24,317 bases of DNA, from contig JAJXXT010000076.1 of the NCBI GenBank assembly GCA_021780935.1, forward strand, positions 1 through 24,317. Direction: 5' to 3'. Shown here one piece after another: positions 24,143 through 24,317 of the stretch (position 1 is the first letter of the stretch; each line of letters starts with the position of its first letter). The notes under the pieces were generated by a model. The model had not been told where the DNA came from. It searched no databases and worked only from the letters and a program-made list of their open reading frames with translations. The translations under genes were made by a program, and so were the position numbers. Source of the stretch: Pseudomonadota bacterium. Lineage in GTDB: Bacteria; Pseudomonadota; Alphaproteobacteria; Acetobacterales; Acetobacteraceae.

Positions 24143-24317
24143 TCACCACTCGAGCACGACGAGCCCGGCCGCGCCGGACCCGCCAGCCCCGGTGCCGATG
24201 CCGCCGGAGCCGCCGCCGCCTGGAAAATTGCCGGCGGCGCCAACGATGTTGCTGCTGGCGCCGCCGGCCGGGCCGAAGGCGGGTCCGCCGGCGTGCCCCG
24301 CGCCACCCGCGCCGCCG
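24143..24317 (-). CDS. Glycine-rich tail protein, C-terminal fragment (5' end outside window)
   Basis: A minus-strand frame enters from the right edge and stops at TGA (24145-24143). The 57 visible residues are extremely Gly/Ala-rich (GGAGGAGHAGGPAFGPAGG, GNFPGGGGSGGIGTGAGG) and end SGAAGLVVLEW. Poly-glycine blocks followed by a G-L-V-V-x-E-W end are typical of glycine-rich phage tail-fibre tips, where Gly-rich loops form the host-recognition surface. The overlapping frame at 24121-24306 has no such pattern and is not taken as coding. It lies 32 bp before the 164-aa gene. Confidence 0.75.
   Translation of the reverse strand, partial: GGAGGAGHAGGPAFGPAGGASSNIVGAAGNFPGGGGSGGIGTGAGGSGAAGLVVLEW

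Noticed and set aside
24121..24306. Minus-strand 61-codon frame rich in Ala and Pro
   Set aside because: It overlaps the Gly-rich tail-tip frame ending GLVVLEW, which has the expected phage C-terminus; this frame has no support.
1..24317. Search by eye for tRNA, rRNA, CRISPR arrays, insertion sequences and restriction or defence genes
   Set aside because: None with recognisable signatures was seen; repeats in the right half are protein-level fibre repeats or the palindromes at 15479-15609.

Overview
This is a GC-rich (roughly two-thirds G+C) chromosomal segment. Its gene content and order suggest an alphaproteobacterium, probably in or near the Acetobacterales/Rhodospirillales. The markers are an origin-proximal mnmE-mnmG-rsmG-parA-parB string with parS sites, an sdhAF4 (DUF1674) gene, and a yggT-DUF167-folD run. 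The lineage is inferred from context; there is no rRNA or tRNA in the window to fix it.

Region 1 (1-5665, minus strand) reads mnmE, mnmG, rsmG, parA, parB. It covers tRNA wobble-uridine modification, 16S rRNA m7G methylation and chromosome segregation. rsmG begins inside the end of mnmG, parA starts inside rsmG, and parB follows parA after 16 bp. Two parS centromere sites lie inside the first codons of rsmG. parB runs off the left edge but is probably almost complete.

Region 2 (5858-11836) is host housekeeping and accessory genes, mostly on the plus strand. It holds a thioredoxin-fold/DUF255 protein divergent from mnmE, an ogt-type DNA alkyltransferase coupled to a quinone oxidoreductase, a DHA2-type MFS exporter, a convergent ModE-N-type regulator, and the succinate dehydrogenase assembly factor SdhAF4. 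The sdhAF4 gene overlaps the end of folD tail to tail.

Region 3 (11794-13338, minus strand) reads yggT, DUF167, folD: an inner-membrane protein, a small conserved protein and one-carbon (tetrahydrofolate) metabolism.

Region 4 (13467-24317, minus strand, transcribed right to left) is a phage tail-fibre and lysis module. In transcription order it encodes the C-terminus of a Gly-rich tail protein, a 164-aa small structural or adaptor-like protein, two large pectate-lyase-fold beta-helix fibres with related N-termini, and a fibre-like protein joining an arabinofuranosidase/lectin-like domain to an SGNH hydrolase. A cluster of CTAGAGC-bounded palindromes follows. Then come a possible 54-aa gene, a ~125-aa unknown, a coiled-coil/membrane protein, a GH108 endolysin and a holin-like protein. 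A rho-independent terminator closes the module just before yggT. No integrase, capsid or terminase gene is visible, so the window shows only the distal end of a prophage, a tailocin or a domesticated tail locus that continues to the right. Most notable are the three different candidate carbohydrate-active fibres in a row, the alternative-pairing palindromes inside the cassette, and the parS sites written in two reading frames of rsmG.
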